From contig CAYTIB010000002.1 in NCBI GenBank assembly GCA_964437725.1, positions 1-60,064 on the forward strand: a stretch of DNA of 60,064 nucleotides, written 5' to 3'. Positions within the stretch are counted from its first letter, which is position 1. Each line of letters opens with the position of its first letter. Shown in pieces: positions 8,499 through 15,988 of this stretch. A program made the position numbers and the translations under genes. The notes below the pieces were generated by a model, which did not search any database, was not told the DNA's origin, and worked only from the letters and a program-made list of their open reading frames with translations. This DNA comes from CAYTIB01 sp964437725 (GTDB taxonomy: Bacteria; UBA8248; JACPRG01; G963555815).

Positions 8499-9509
8499 TT
8501 ACCCCAGAGCAGGCCACTTGTAATAAATGCCATCGTCTGGAATTTTTTTCACACGTCCCACAGACTTAAAGCCCTCGAGTGTGGCCGTGATATTTTCTTT
8601 TTGATTTATAGCAGGTTCTACTCGGAAGGTCATGAACTTATGCTCTCGGCTGTATTCTAGGGCTTTCAGCGGTACCTTCGTGAACTTGCTTATCAGGCTG
8701 TCAGCTTTGTTCGGGTGATCGTGGTAGAACTTAACAGCGTCCTGCCACATCTTCAGAATCCCCACATTGCGTTTGTGGTCACTATGCAACCACTTCTTCC
8801 ATGCATAGGCACCCAAGTACCATACTGGTTCACCGGCCTTGATTCCCATGGCTTTTCTCACACCACTGCTCATATCGTCTACTAGATGAAATCCTGAGGT
8901 AAGCATTTTTGAAAGGTTTGGTTCCCAGACGATTCCCGCATCGACTTTGTCGGCCATCAGTTGTGTTGCAACTGCAGGTGGAGAGGCGCTGATCACGTTG
9001 AGATCTGTCCTGTGGTTGAGTCCATTGGCCTTGAGGAAAAGGACCGCCATGCCCCAGAACCCAGAACCTGTTGTGGCGGCGACAGTTTTGCCTTTTAGAT
9101 CCTGTGCCGTACGAATTTTAGGATTTTTGGAAATGAACGCGTGGTTGGCAGTTGTGTAAGTGAACATCAACTGAATGTCTATGCCCTTATTATAAAATCT
9201 CGCTGCATTTGAAAATGCTGGGCAGAAGACGCTTTCCCACTTATGGCCAGCGAAATCGGAATACATTGCACCTAGCCTGCGGTATAGATTGATTTGGAAA
9301 TCGAGACCATATTTTTGGTCTAGTTTTTGATCTTTAATTATTGGAACCATCATTGTGGAGTTAGAAGGAGGTCCAAGGCCTGCTGTCACTATTGGAGTTG
9401 CCCCGAATGAACGCCTAGTTGCCGCGAAAGGACCTGCAACAGCACCGGCGGCGACCCACCCGACTCCTTGAACGAATCTACGGCGACTGATTACTCTTCC
9501 CTTGCTCAT
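8499..9509 (-). CDS. ABC transporter substrate-binding protein (NMT1/SsuA-like), Tat-exported
   Basis: Periplasmic ligand-binding protein of a NitT/TauT-type importer. The N terminus has a twin-arginine signal (ISRRRFVQG, then an Ala/Gly-rich hydrophobic stretch to about residue 37). Export in folded form is therefore likely. The mature protein has the NMT1/THI5-like fold pattern: a DLKGKTVAATTGSGF loop at about 133-147 and the DAGIVWEPN segment in the second lobe. The 336-aa length is normal. It is the first gene of the minus-strand operon and is preceded by a long leader. The ligand cannot be inferred from motifs; sulfonates, nitrate, pyrimidines and heterocycles are all possible. Confidence 0.92.
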   Translation of the reverse strand: MSKGRVISRRRFVQGVGWVAAGAVAGPFAATRRSFGATPIVTAGLGPPSNSTMMVPIIKDQKLDQKYGLDFQINLYRRLGAMYSDFAGHKWESVFCPAFSNAARFYNKGIDIQLMFTYTTANHAFISKNPKIRTAQDLKGKTVAATTGSGFWGMAVLFLKANGLNHRTDLNVISASPPAVATQLMADKVDAGIVWEPNLSKMLTSGFHLVDDMSSGVRKAMGIKAGEPVWYLGAYAWKKWLHSDHKRNVGILKMWQDAVKFYHDHPNKADSLISKFTKVPLKALEYSREHKFMTFRVEPAINQKENITATLEGFKSVGRVKKIPDDGIYYKWPALG

Positions 9510-9546
9510 TTGATTGCCGCCCCCCGTTTTTTAGTTTCAATCTTGT

Positions 9547-9649
9547 GGCTTTGCCCCTCTAGGAAAGCCTGGAGCTTGAAAAGCTCCTTTGGTACACCAG
9601 CACAGATAACTCGGGAGCCTTATCGTGCAGTGAAATACCGAACTTCGGT
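9547..9649 (-). promoter_or_regulatory. Structured leader of the ABC operon (candidate cis-regulatory RNA)
   Basis: Between the predicted promoter and the binding-protein start lies a leader of about 178 nt with three inverted repeats. The palindrome ACCGAACTTCGGT is at 9637-9649. A perfect 7-bp hairpin has arms 9571-9577 and 9581-9587 with a 3-nt loop. An adjacent hairpin has arms 9547-9552 and 9564-9569 and ends 37 nt before the start codon. I could not match it to the TPP, FMN, cobalamin or guanidine-I riboswitch consensus by eye. The 13-nt palindrome could alternatively be a repressor operator. Confidence 0.4.
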
Positions 9650-9694
9650 TTTCTTCCTTCCATCAGTTCATTTAGTTTATCAGATTTGGTTAGC

Positions 9695-9723
9695 ATTGTA
9701 ATCCTAATAATTGGTAGGGTTAA
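9695..9723 (-). promoter_or_regulatory. Predicted sigma70 promoter of the ABC operon
   Basis: On the minus strand, a -35 TTAACC (9718-9723) and a -10 TACAAT (9695-9700) are separated by 17 nt. This puts the start site near 9688, about 178 nt before the binding-protein ATG. The 9510-9836 gap between the divergent importer operon and methyltransferase gene holds this promoter, the structured leader, and nothing coding that I can support. Confidence 0.45.
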
Positions 9724-9836
9724 AGATGAAGTCATTGGACCAACTTAAATTAAGGGAATCACATGAAAGAGTTTAAAATACCTATTAATGAAATTGGTTA
9801 ACAGGAAGAAACGAATTTGCATTGTTAGGGCGAGGA

Positions 9837-10607
9837 ATGAATTTAAAAATTCAAACACCTGAATTGTTAACAGGATCAGATCGCGCAAAGTATATAAAGA
9901 AGCTATTTGCAAGGATTGCTCCACACTATGACTTGGCCAATGGGTTTATCAGTGGCGGGATGCATCGCTCCTGGCGGCGAGCAACTTTGCGTAAGGCGTT
10001 TTCACTGCTTCAGCCCACCTCAATGGATGTGTGTGTTAAAGGTCTTGATCTTTGCTGCGGAACGGGAGATTACACTTTTTTGGCGCTTGAGGAAATCGGA
10101 GTCCAAACTCAATTGGTTGGCCTGGATTTTTGTGAGCCTATGTTGCATAAAGCTGAGAAGCGGCGAAGGAAAATGGGTGGATCCAATGCTATCGGTTGGG
10201 TCCAATGTGACGCAACAGATCTCTCGATTTTCCGGGATGCGTCGTTTGATTTCATAACAGTAGGCTTTGGACTTAGAAACGTGATTGATCTTGCAGCTGT
10301 GTATCGTGAATCGGCCAGGGTCCTGCGTCCGGGGGGATACTTTATTTCACTTGAATTGACAAGCCCCAAGAGGGGAGTGATGAAATCGCTAGTGTTTTTT
10401 TATTTGCGTTGGTTACTTCCTGTTTTGGCTAATATAGCCAGAGGAAACCAGGAGGATTACCTCTGGTTGAGAAGATCGCTTGAAACATTCCCAGAGGCTT
10501 CAGGTTTATCAGACATGTTGATTTCTGTGGGGTTTGCCGAGCCGTCCGTCATGAGGTTTGGATTTGGTGTGGTAGTCGGGCATGTAGCTCAGCGTGTAAA
10601 TCCTTAA
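9837..10607 (+). CDS. ubiE: Demethylmenaquinone/ubiquinone C-methyltransferase, UbiE/MenG family
   Basis: S-adenosylmethionine-dependent C-methyltransferase for the last ring methylation in menaquinone (or ubiquinone) synthesis. SAM motif I is DLCCGTGDY (about residues 71-79). The family signatures VGFGLRNVID and RVLRPGGYF, and the tail NQEDYLWLRRSLETFP, are present. The open frame reaches TTG 9822, but ATG 9837, with AGGG 6 nt upstream, gives a normal N terminus and 256 aa. It stands alone between divergent and convergent genes. Which quinone it serves cannot be decided here; MenG is equally valid. Confidence 0.88.
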   Translation: MNLKIQTPELLTGSDRAKYIKKLFARIAPHYDLANGFISGGMHRSWRRATLRKAFSLLQPTSMDVCVKGLDLCCGTGDYTFLALEEIGVQTQLVGLDFCEPMLHKAEKRRRKMGGSNAIGWVQCDATDLSIFRDASFDFITVGFGLRNVIDLAAVYRESARVLRPGGYFISLELTSPKRGVMKSLVFFYLRWLLPVLANIARGNQEDYLWLRRSLETFPEASGLSDMLISVGFAEPSVMRFGFGVVVGHVAQRVNP

Positions 10608-10621
10608 TTACGGATACTTGT

Positions 10622-10643
10622 CGTAAAGCGTTTGGACTTTACG
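10622..10643 (+). terminator. Possible terminator hairpin after ubiE
   Basis: A perfect 7-bp inverted repeat (CGTAAAG at 10622-10628, CTTTACG at 10637-10643) with an 8-nt loop lies 15 nt after the ubiE stop. Only a short, interrupted T-rich stretch (GTTTTGG) follows at some distance, so it is at best a weak intrinsic terminator or a 3'-stabilising hairpin. Confidence 0.3.
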
Positions 10644-10781
10644 GTGGAGGGTTTTGGTAAAGAATCTGTACTTAAGCAATGGCCAAAGTATTAGTGCCTA
10701 TTCCGATTAGAGAATATTATTAGAATTTACATAGATCCAGAAGGTGATCTGGAAAAAATGATATTTAGGCAGGGGAGAAAA

Positions 10782-11438
10782 TTAATCGTCATCGAGACCC
10801 CAATAGCCGAGCCCTATTTTTCTCGCATCCCTTTCCCATAAGCGGAATTCGTCTTGGAATTTGAAGGGTAACTCTTGGCTTAAGCGACCGTACCCCTTCT
10901 GTATAAGTATTGCGTTTAATAGAGTGTTGTCTTTGAGGAATAAGTAAAGGACAGGCTTCCCGTCTCGTCCTTTGATAACTTTGTCTCGCATTAGATATAC
11001 TCGTTGTCCCTCAATGATTTGTCGGACTGCGGGTGTAGTCACTTTCTCGAAAAATTCCTTATATTTTTTGTCACCGAAGGATTTTGGTTGGTCGACCCCG
11101 ATCAGTCTAATTAATTGTAAGTCGTTGAGAGAAAATGTGACGCCATCTATGACCTTAAGAACCCGAACCCAATGTTTTTTCTTTTTCTGGGAGAGCTGCT
11201 TCGATTTTGTTCTGTGGAGAACCGGAGCATTTTTGGGTTTCTTTTTGACTGAGGAACCATTTTCTTTATTAGCTAAGGGTGGAGAAGCGGAGGTATTAGG
11301 TATTGGTCCCTTTGTTGGGGTGCACCCGACAAGAGTTGCGATGATAATAGTGCAGAACGTTGGTATGAACCGTAAGATGAACGGCCTGTCAGTTTTCTTG
11401 GAAGACGATGCCTTGAAAATGTGAAGATCTATACTCAT
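10782..11438 (-). CDS. Lipoprotein with staphylococcal-nuclease (SNase) fold, probably catalytically impaired
   Basis: Predicted lipoprotein: an N-terminal hydrophobic segment ends in the lipobox LVGC (Cys39), followed by a Ser/Pro/Lys-rich linker to about residue 88. An SNase domain (about 89-216) follows, recognisable from VIDGVTF, IRLIGVDQP, the ILIQKGYGRL helix and the C-terminal GLGYWG. Compared with staphylococcal nuclease, Arg35 (R111) and Asp40 (D116) are kept. Asp21 aligns with Val100, Glu43 with Lys119 and Arg87 with Lys161. A metal ligand, the general base and one catalytic arginine are therefore replaced, suggesting a binding rather than a cleaving role. It is monocistronic and convergent with ubiE. 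Confidence 0.82.
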   Translation of the reverse strand: MSIDLHIFKASSSKKTDRPFILRFIPTFCTIIIATLVGCTPTKGPIPNTSASPPLANKENGSSVKKKPKNAPVLHRTKSKQLSQKKKKHWVRVLKVIDGVTFSLNDLQLIRLIGVDQPKSFGDKKYKEFFEKVTTPAVRQIIEGQRVYLMRDKVIKGRDGKPVLYLFLKDNTLLNAILIQKGYGRLSQELPFKFQDEFRLWERDARKIGLGYWGLDDD

Positions 11439-11568
11439 GAATTTGATGATACCACTCTATTGAGTAGAGTCATCCAGGAATTGTGGTAATAAACTCTGCA
11501 TCATTGTGGTTTTTATCGTGATATTGCTTGGAAGCTGTTCTTTGGAAAGAATATATTTCAAAGATGGC

Positions 11569-11587
11569 TAAGGAGGCGCTTGGTATG
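11569..11587 (+). promoter_or_regulatory. Strong ribosome binding site that sets the ssnA start
   Basis: AAGGAGG at 11569-11575 lies 9 nt before ATG 11585. The frame is open further upstream to TTG 11528 and ATG 11564, but this Shine-Dalgarno site and the family N terminus (MLITNG) both favour 11585. Confidence 0.75.
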
Positions 11588-12907
11588 CTTATTACAAATG
11601 GACCACTGCTTACTTTCGATTCGGACCGGCCTTTCATTGAATTGGGTGCGATTCGGATTAGGGAGGGGAGAATTTCGGATGTTGGCGATGCTAAAAGCAT
11701 ACAAGAGGAATCCGGAGAGAAGGTTTTAGATGCCGAAGGGCGTTTGATTCTGCCAGGTCTCATCGATGCACATACACACTTGTATAGTGGATTTGCTCGG
11801 GGAATCCCTCTGGGTGGTGAACCACCTTCCAACTTCATTGAAATTCTCGAACGTCTGTGGTGGCGTTTGGATAGGGCGCTAGAAATGGAAGACGTGCGTC
11901 TGAGTGCCCTGGTAACTATTTTAGGGTACATCCGAAATGGAACTACGACTTTCGTCGATCATCATGCCAGCCCATCAGCTATCGATGGAAGTCTCAGTGT
12001 TATTGCTGAGGCCACCATGGAATCTGGTTTAAGAAGTATTCTTTCGTATGAAGTGACGGATCGAAACGGTACCGAAGGGATGAAATCTGGGATTAAGGAA
12101 AACATTCGGTTCCTTCAGGAGGTTAAAAACCACCAGGGCAACCGCTTGGCCGGTTTGTTTGGACTACATGCTCCGCTTACGCTTTCGGATGAGTCCCTGC
12201 AGTCTTGTGTTGAGGCAGGTCAAGGAGTCGGACCGCATGTTGGGTTTCACGTTCACGTTTCAGAACATCAAACTGAGGTGGTAGACAGTCTGAAACGTTT
12301 TGGAAAAAGGCCGATGGAACGCCTTTTCGAGGCAGGAGTGCTCGGAAAAAATTCGATTGCAGCTCACTGTATTCATGTTAACGAATCTGATCTCTCAATT
12401 CTGCGCACGACAGGTTCCTTCGCGGTTCATAATCCTCAATCAAATATGAATAATTCTGTGGGCTGCGCTCCTATTAGAAACTGGTCTGGAATTTCTGGGG
12501 GGCTAGGAACGGATGCAATGACCCAGGATATTTTCTCTTCTGCTCGAGCTGCTTATTTTCTTCAAAAACATGAATCAGGGGATCCTCGTGTAGCGTGGGA
12601 TGAGGTTCGAAATCTTTTAATTAGGGGGAATCCAACTATGGCTTCACATTTTCTCAAGTGTCCGGTTGGGGCACTTAAACCTGGTTCCCTTGGGGATGTC
12701 GTAATTTCGGACTATCGCCCCCCTACACCTATATCAGAAGATAATTACTGGGGGCATCTACTGTACGGTGGGGCAGGGCTACAGACTCGAACTGTTATTA
12801 TTGGTGGAGAGGTTGTTATGCTTGATCGAAAGATTCTTACGCTAGATGAGGAGAAAGTTTTTGCCCAAGCTCAAGAGCATGCCAGTAAAGTATGGAAGAG
12901 ATGGTAG
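11585..12907 (+). CDS. ssnA: SsnA-type aminohydrolase (TRZ/ATZ amidohydrolase family)
   Basis: Zinc-dependent hydrolase of the amidohydrolase superfamily, closest to E. coli SsnA. Shared signatures are NFIEILERLWWRLDRAL, DHHASPSAIDGSLS, TDRNG and HNPQSNMNNSVG. Metal ligands are visible as HTH (IDAHTHLYSG), the HVHVSEH strand, AAHCIH and the GTDAMTQD aspartate. The length of 440 aa matches the family. In E. coli ssnA sits in a cluster with molybdenum-hydroxylase genes (xdhD, ygfM). Here it lies about 7 kb from a three-subunit molybdenum hydroxylase, supporting a role in purine or N-heterocycle turnover. The exact reaction is not established even for E. coli SsnA, and other deaminases of the family are possible. 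Confidence 0.85.
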   Translation: MLITNGPLLTFDSDRPFIELGAIRIREGRISDVGDAKSIQEESGEKVLDAEGRLILPGLIDAHTHLYSGFARGIPLGGEPPSNFIEILERLWWRLDRALEMEDVRLSALVTILGYIRNGTTTFVDHHASPSAIDGSLSVIAEATMESGLRSILSYEVTDRNGTEGMKSGIKENIRFLQEVKNHQGNRLAGLFGLHAPLTLSDESLQSCVEAGQGVGPHVGFHVHVSEHQTEVVDSLKRFGKRPMERLFEAGVLGKNSIAAHCIHVNESDLSILRTTGSFAVHNPQSNMNNSVGCAPIRNWSGISGGLGTDAMTQDIFSSARAAYFLQKHESGDPRVAWDEVRNLLIRGNPTMASHFLKCPVGALKPGSLGDVVISDYRPPTPISEDNYWGHLLYGGAGLQTRTVIIGGEVVMLDRKILTLDEEKVFAQAQEHASKVWKRW

Positions 12908-12971
12908 TGAAATTTAATAGCTATACACGTGACCGAAAAAAGGTTAAGGCTTTTTGGGAATCCCTATTTTG

Positions 12972-13736
12972 TCAGTCTTCTGACTTGTGAGCTTCTTCAT
13001 ATTTGCGCCACCAAACATTGCGAGTCTTGTTTCCATTTGAGGTAGTACTTGTTTGGTTTGCTGTAACTTTTCGTTTGCGAGATTGATTGTGTGAACGAAA
13101 CCTGCATAGGTCACCACAATAAAGTTTTCGGTGGTTAAAGCGCTGAATGAAATACACTCCACATTGGCCGCACTTACGTACGCGTTGTGCTGCTGCACTA
13201 ATCAGAAACAAAGATATCTTGTAGTAAAAGAGACTTCGAAGATCGAAGGTTTTTGGCTCAAGACGTAAGGTTTGTGGTTGGATTCCCCTTTGTTTATTAG
13301 AGTCCTTTGATTCTCTGCGGTTGTCTTTCAGGAGAGGAGAGGATGGGCTGAACTCCGAAGCAGGTTCTGTCTTTTGGTCGGATTGTTTCATTGTCGGAAA
13401 TTCGGTGATGATATGGAATTTAAATCCATGCAAGCCCATTAGGTAGCTATTGACCCGTTCGATGACCTCCCGGGGAACAGTTCCTCGGTTAGCAAGAGTT
13501 TCCAGTGTGTCTCGTGTGCTTTCTTGTATTCCCTGAATATGCGCTAAGGTCGTTCCGACACCTCCGAAGTGCCAGCGAGGATGCTCCTTTGCAGAGTTTC
13601 CCGCACTAAGGAACTCAGATGATAAGCCGACTTTGTCCTCTAAAGATACCTGGAACCAATCCCAAAGGTGTTGCTTCCAATTTGTTTCAGTCAACTTGGT
13701 GTTTGCAAATTCCACGGTCCACGAAACTACATCCAC
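12972..13736 (-). CDS. CGNR-like zinc-finger protein, function unknown
   Basis: The C-terminal region carries a zinc-finger pattern C-x2-C-x14-C-x3-C (CGQCGVYF to YCGDLC) followed by a basic tail. It resembles the CGNR zinc finger of ABATE/CGNR proteins, often putative transcriptional regulators, but the CGNR box itself reads LCRFRSH. The N terminus (TVEFANT) recalls the LxLDFxNT start of the ABATE stress-response domain. The middle (about 120-160) is low complexity. GTG 13736 is the only usual start codon in frame, yet the frame stays open for about 22 further codons upstream, so the N terminus may be longer. No neighbour explains its role. Confidence 0.6.
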   Translation of the reverse strand: MDVVSWTVEFANTKLTETNWKQHLWDWFQVSLEDKVGLSSEFLSAGNSAKEHPRWHFGGVGTTLAHIQGIQESTRDTLETLANRGTVPREVIERVNSYLMGLHGFKFHIITEFPTMKQSDQKTEPASEFSPSSPLLKDNRRESKDSNKQRGIQPQTLRLEPKTFDLRSLFYYKISLFLISAAAQRVRKCGQCGVYFIQRFNHRKLYCGDLCRFRSHNQSRKRKVTANQTSTTSNGNKTRNVWWRKYEEAHKSED

Positions 13737-13818
13737 GGGATCGCTTAATTCAGTTATCGGTGTGATGTTGTTCTTTGTCCCGATTTCTTCCGCCCCCCTT
13801 GCTTAGGGATCCATCTTT

Positions 13819-13888
13819 TGCCTAAGGCGCAAGTCCTTATGCGATTATCTTAGGCAGAGGTTCAGCTTTGAATTCACGTTTGAAGCTG
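13819..13888. repeat. Two inverted repeats in the 373-nt CGNR/fxsA gap
   Basis: The first repeat is a perfect 8-bp TGCCTAAG/CTTAGGCA pair (13819-13826, 13849-13856) with a nested CGCA/TGCG pair (13828-13831, 13840-13843). The second is CAGCTT/AAGCTG (13863-13868, 13883-13888), extendable by G-U pairs. On the minus strand they precede the zinc-finger gene by about 80 nt, so they would lie in its leader; on the plus strand they are upstream of fxsA. No T-run follows. The rest of 13737-14109 is A/T-rich and shows no coding sequence. Confidence 0.4.
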
Positions 13889-14029
13889 GGATCACAAAAA
13901 AGAGGCCTACCCCTGACGATTCAATTTGCATCTATGTGTTTGGAGGAATTATAACACGCATTTTCGTGTAAAAAATATTTGGATAGAAAATGAATAAATC
14001 TACGATATCAGATTAATAGTTAGAAGGAT

Positions 14030-14058
14030 TTGACGGATAGTTTACCTGCTACTAATCT
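14030..14058 (+). promoter_or_regulatory. Possible sigma70 promoter of fxsA
   Basis: TTGACG (14030-14035) is separated by 17 nt from TAATCT (14053-14058). The -35 is good and the -10 weak. The position, about 50 nt before the fxsA start, is reasonable. Confidence 0.3.
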
Positions 14059-14109
14059 GTTTGTAGAGTTTGGACTATATGGTGAGCATTTTATGAAAAG
14101 GTGAATAAC

Positions 14110-14625
14110 GTGATACTCAAGCTCTTTCTTCTTTTTACGCTGATTCCAATTGCTGAATTGGCTATTTTAATTCAAGTTGGCAAGGAGATAGGGGCGATAG
14201 GGACTATCTTTATTGTTTTTATAACTGGGGTAGCCGGTGCCTGGCTTGCTCGTGCTCAGGGGTTGGGCGTTATAAGACGGATCCGAGAAGCGGTTATGGT
14301 GGGTAGCCCTCCTTCGACTGAACTCCTAGATGGGGCTTTCATTTTAATCGGTGGTGGGCTTTTAGTCACACCGGGCATAATGACAGATTTTATCGGATTT
14401 TTTTGCTTAATCCCCGCGACACGAGCCATTTTGCAAAGGTGGATGGAAAAAAAATTTTTAAAGTGGTTTAATCGAAATGCGATGAATATGAAAAGTCAAT
14501 CCCGGTGGATGCCACCTGACTTTGACGGACATGCTAGTTGTGAGGAGTTTGAAAACCGCAAGGAAGAAAATGTCAATCGGGAAACGGAGATTCGAATGGT
14601 TCGAAAGAGGTCGGAAAGTTCCTAA
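14110..14625 (+). CDS. fxsA: FxsA family membrane protein
   Basis: Small integral membrane protein of the FxsA family, named for suppressing F-plasmid exclusion of phage T7 when overproduced; its normal role is unclear. Hydrophobic helices near the N terminus (about 1-25 and 27-48), the ARAQGLGVIRRI stretch after the second helix, and the hallmark LLDGAFILIGGGLLVTPGIMTDFIGF are present. A charged tail follows. The frame opens at GTG 14101, but GTG 14110 has AAAGGTG 6 nt upstream and gives the usual N terminus (MILKLFLLF). The 171-aa length is normal. It converges on hisS with only 28 nt between them. Confidence 0.87.
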   Translation: MILKLFLLFTLIPIAELAILIQVGKEIGAIGTIFIVFITGVAGAWLARAQGLGVIRRIREAVMVGSPPSTELLDGAFILIGGGLLVTPGIMTDFIGFFCLIPATRAILQRWMEKKFLKWFNRNAMNMKSQSRWMPPDFDGHASCEEFENRKEENVNRETEIRMVRKRSESS

Positions 14626-14653
14626 GTTTTTTTTCGAATTTTTTTAATTGAAG

Positions 14654-15925
14654 CTAAATGGAACTAGCTTCGCCGGATAATATGGTATCTGCAACACGAT
14701 CCAATCGAACAGGTTTTTGTGTTCCTTCCCGTAAGTCTCGGACCTCCGCATTTCCCGACGCGAGTTCGTTATCCCCGATTAGTACAGCGAAGGCTGCTCC
14801 TGATCGGTCGGCCTTTTTCATTTGTGCTTTCAGGCTTTTCCCTTCGTAATCCCAGAGCACTGATAGTCCGGCCTTACGCCACGATTGTGCCCATTCGAAC
14901 GAGCGTGCTTTGGCTTCCCCTCCAAGTGCCACTAAGAAGACCTTTTGTGAGTTTCGTTCCTCTGGCTCTTTATGAATAAGTGAAACAAGACGTTCAACTC
15001 CAATTGCGAAGCCGGTAGCAGGAGTTGGAGGCCCACCCAGAATTTCAACTAGCCCATCGTATCGTCCCCCGCCCGCGACTGTTTTCTGTGCACCTAGGCC
15101 TTCTGCGGTTATTTCAAATGCAGTATGAGTATAGTAGTCGAGGCCTCTAACTAGGCGATGGTTTACATTATGGGGAATGTTTTGTATCTGCAAATATTTT
15201 AGGACTTCCTCGAAGGTTTTCCGTGATGTATTGCTTATGTGCTCTATCAGATTTGGAGCATTTAAAACGATATTTTGACAACCATCAATCTTGCAATCGA
15301 GGATACGCAAGGGGTTGTCATGAAATCTTCGGTTACAGTCATCACATAAGCTACTGAGGTAGCTTCCGAAGTACGTTTGCAGAGCCACCAGATACCCCTC
15401 GCGATCCTTGGGGTCCCCTAGTGTATTAAGTTCTACGCTTAACCCGTTTAGCCCAAGTCTTGTGAGGATTTCCCATGCGAGAGATACTACTTCGGCATCG
15501 ACTGCCGGATTCGAACTACCAAGGACCTCGCAGTCAATTTGGTAGAATTGGCGAAGTCGACCCGCCTGGGGTCGTTCATAGCGGAACATGGGTCCGATCA
15601 CAAAAACCTTGACGACGTCCCCGGCCTTTTCTAGGTGATGTTCTAGGTATGCCCTAACAACCGAAGCTGTTGCTTCTGGTCGCAGAGTCAGGCTGTCACC
15701 GCTACGGTCTTCGAAGGTATACATCTCTTTATGGACAATATCCGTGGCTTCGCCAATACCCCGAGAGAATAAGGGGGTTTTCTCGAATATAGGGATTTTT
15801 ATCTCTTCGTATCCGTATCGATAAAAAGCGTCTCGAGCAACTGCCTCGACTTGCTTCCATTCAGCTATGTTTTTTGGTAGGACATCCTGAACGCCACGAA
15901 CGGCACGGATAATTTCTTTTTTCAC
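14654..15925 (-). CDS. hisS: Histidyl-tRNA synthetase
   Basis: Class II synthetase charging tRNA-His. Motif 2 appears as PMFRYERPQAGRLRQFYQ. The histidine-binding HisA segments are VRGLDYYTHTAFEI and GGGRYDGLVE, with motif 3 GFAIGVERL. The C-terminal anticodon-binding domain starts near residue 328. The 423-aa length is standard. The start is GTG 15925 with AGGAG about 11 nt upstream. The Sir2 gene lies 63 nt upstream in the same direction, so the two may be cotranscribed. Confidence 0.96.
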   Translation of the reverse strand: MKKEIIRAVRGVQDVLPKNIAEWKQVEAVARDAFYRYGYEEIKIPIFEKTPLFSRGIGEATDIVHKEMYTFEDRSGDSLTLRPEATASVVRAYLEHHLEKAGDVVKVFVIGPMFRYERPQAGRLRQFYQIDCEVLGSSNPAVDAEVVSLAWEILTRLGLNGLSVELNTLGDPKDREGYLVALQTYFGSYLSSLCDDCNRRFHDNPLRILDCKIDGCQNIVLNAPNLIEHISNTSRKTFEEVLKYLQIQNIPHNVNHRLVRGLDYYTHTAFEITAEGLGAQKTVAGGGRYDGLVEILGGPPTPATGFAIGVERLVSLIHKEPEERNSQKVFLVALGGEAKARSFEWAQSWRKAGLSVLWDYEGKSLKAQMKKADRSGAAFAVLIGDNELASGNAEVRDLREGTQKPVRLDRVADTILSGEASSI

Positions 15926-15988
15926 TGCTGAAATTGCTCCTGCTTTTATGTTATTTGTGAATTTCTAAGACAATAAAAATTAAAGGAT

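Noticed and set aside
9468..9701. 77-codon plus-strand open frame in the importer leader
   Set aside because: Overlaps the binding-protein start and the structured leader; no Shine-Dalgarno site and no protein-like pattern.
10733..10756. Terminator from the CCAGA/TCTGG hairpin near the end of the nuclease-fold gene
   Set aside because: The stem is only 5 bp and no U-tract follows on the relevant strand.
10972..11424. 150-codon open frame antisense to the nuclease-fold lipoprotein gene
   Set aside because: It mirrors a real gene and its translation shows no recognisable domain; a shadow frame.
14612..14645. Bidirectional terminator between fxsA and hisS
   Set aside because: Long T-runs are present (14627-14634, 14639-14645), but the only preceding stem on the plus strand is a 3-4 bp pair and the hairpin near 14649-14670 is followed by A rather than U on the minus transcript.
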